A DNA stretch of 5,154 nucleotides from the NCBI GenBank assembly GCA_016866895.1, contig VGKX01000087.1, positions 1-5,154 of the forward strand. The letters run 5' to 3'. Positions 4,675 through 5,154 of the stretch are shown one piece after another (the first letter of the stretch is position 1; the number at the start of each line of letters is the position of its first letter). The stretch comes from Candidatus Parvarchaeota archaeon (lineage in GTDB: Archaea > Micrarchaeota > Micrarchaeia > Anstonellales > VGKX01). A program made the translations under genes and the position numbers. The notes under the pieces are model-generated. The model saw only the letters and a list, made by a program, of their open reading frames with translations, was not told the DNA's origin and searched no databases.

Positions 4675-5154
4675 TTACCTTGCTGACCTTGCCATCCTCT
4701 CAGTTTCGTCCCTCTTCTTTATTGAGTAGGATGAAACCGCATCTCCGCGGGCTGCATTTTCTATCTCGTTTGCAAGCGCGTCTGCAAGCGTCTTTTTGTT
4801 CCTGAATGCGCCCATGATTGCCGCAAGCGTGAGATTCCTCAGCGCCATGTCAAGCCTGCGCTGCGCAGACACGTCAACTGCGACCTGGTAAGACACGCCT
4901 CCAAACGAGACTCTTGTAAAGTCCTCCCTTGGGGCAGAGTTTTGAACCGCATCAACTAGAAGCTGTATTGGGTTTTTCTTTGTTTTTTCAGCAACAATTG
5001 AAAGCGCCTTTTCGACTATCTTTATTGCCTTTAGTTTTTTTCCGGACAGCTTGCCATGCGTCCTTATGACTTTTCCTGAGGTTTTTTCACCAGTGCCGCC
5101 TCGCATTAGCTTGTTTACAAGCCGCTCGACAATGTTGACGCCCCTTTTTCAAAC
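4675..5154 (-). CDS. rps7: Ribosomal protein uS7 (partial, apparent frameshift near right edge)
   Basis: uS7 nucleates assembly of the 30S head, binding the 3' domain of 16S rRNA and lining the mRNA exit channel. The visible part matches archaeal uS7: VNIVERLVNKLMRGG, KKLKAIKIVEKAL, NPIQLLVDAVQNSAPRED, VSFGGVSYQVAVDVSAQRRLDMALRNL, FRNKKTLADALANEI, and the ending ETERMARSAR. An ATG at 5106 would give 143 residues but would cut through the conserved VERLVNKLM helix, so it is not the true start. Reading upstream, the frame meets TGA at 5149-5151, while the +1 frame supplies FEK, the residues expected just before. One missing A in the A5 run (5145-5149 on the plus strand) explains this. The gene's 5' half lies outside the window. 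In archaea it usually follows rps12 in the str operon; here nothing follows it, so it ends its transcript. Confidence 0.9.

Noticed and set aside
4608..4805. 65-codon plus-strand frame across the uS7 3' end
   Set aside because: It is mostly antisense to uS7, with low-complexity Ser/Leu/Arg content and no promoter.
4675..5106. uS7 starting at the ATG at 5106
   Set aside because: The codons just upstream encode conserved uS7 residues (VNIVERLVNKL), so this ATG is internal.

Overview
The window looks archaeal. It carries a fibrillarin-like C/D-box RNA 2'-O-methyltransferase next to a stand-alone receiver and a soluble histidine kinase, an archaeal-type uS7 ribosomal protein, a TrmB-type transcriptional regulator, and an intron-containing tRNA-Lys of the archaeal GGGCCCG...CGGGCCC type with no encoded CCA. 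TATA-like boxes lie about 26 bp upstream of several start codons, which suggests leaderless transcripts. Shine-Dalgarno-like AGGTGG motifs appear only at internal genes of one operon. The TrmB style and the Cys-rich triplet-repeat protein remind me of DPANN archaea (for example Micrarchaeota, Diapherotrites or Woesearchaeota), but this placement is inference and the phylum cannot be fixed from the sequence alone.

Layout. Positions 1-588 (+) hold the 3' part of a TrmB-family regulator, cut by the window edge. Converging on it is a gamma-carbonic-anhydrase-like hexapeptide-repeat protein (624-1127, -). That gene is transcribed divergently from a cysteine-rich protein of unknown function (1186-1887, +), and the two appear to share one palindromic TTATAA box. 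A tRNA-Lys(UUU) gene with a 57-nt intron follows (1950-2081), ended by tandem T-tracts.

Positions 2185-4105 (+) form a compact operon: a soluble histidine kinase, then a single-domain response regulator, then fibrillarin. The regulator and fibrillarin are packed so tightly that the fibrillarin ribosome-binding site lies at the end of, or just after, the regulator gene. A small three-helix membrane protein follows (4187-4537, +). Positions 4675-5154 (-) hold uS7, which runs off the right edge and has an apparent one-base frameshift in an A-run near that edge.

The fibrillarin operon is the most suggestive functional unit: a cytosolic phosphorelay with no DNA-binding output is co-transcribed with the rRNA/tRNA methylation enzyme, near a tRNA and a ribosomal protein gene. 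The Cys-rich protein is the most unusual single gene: 11 of its 12 cysteines after residue 24 fall in one three-residue register. No stretch longer than about 140 bases lacks a gene or RNA. I saw no CRISPR array, insertion sequence or attachment site.
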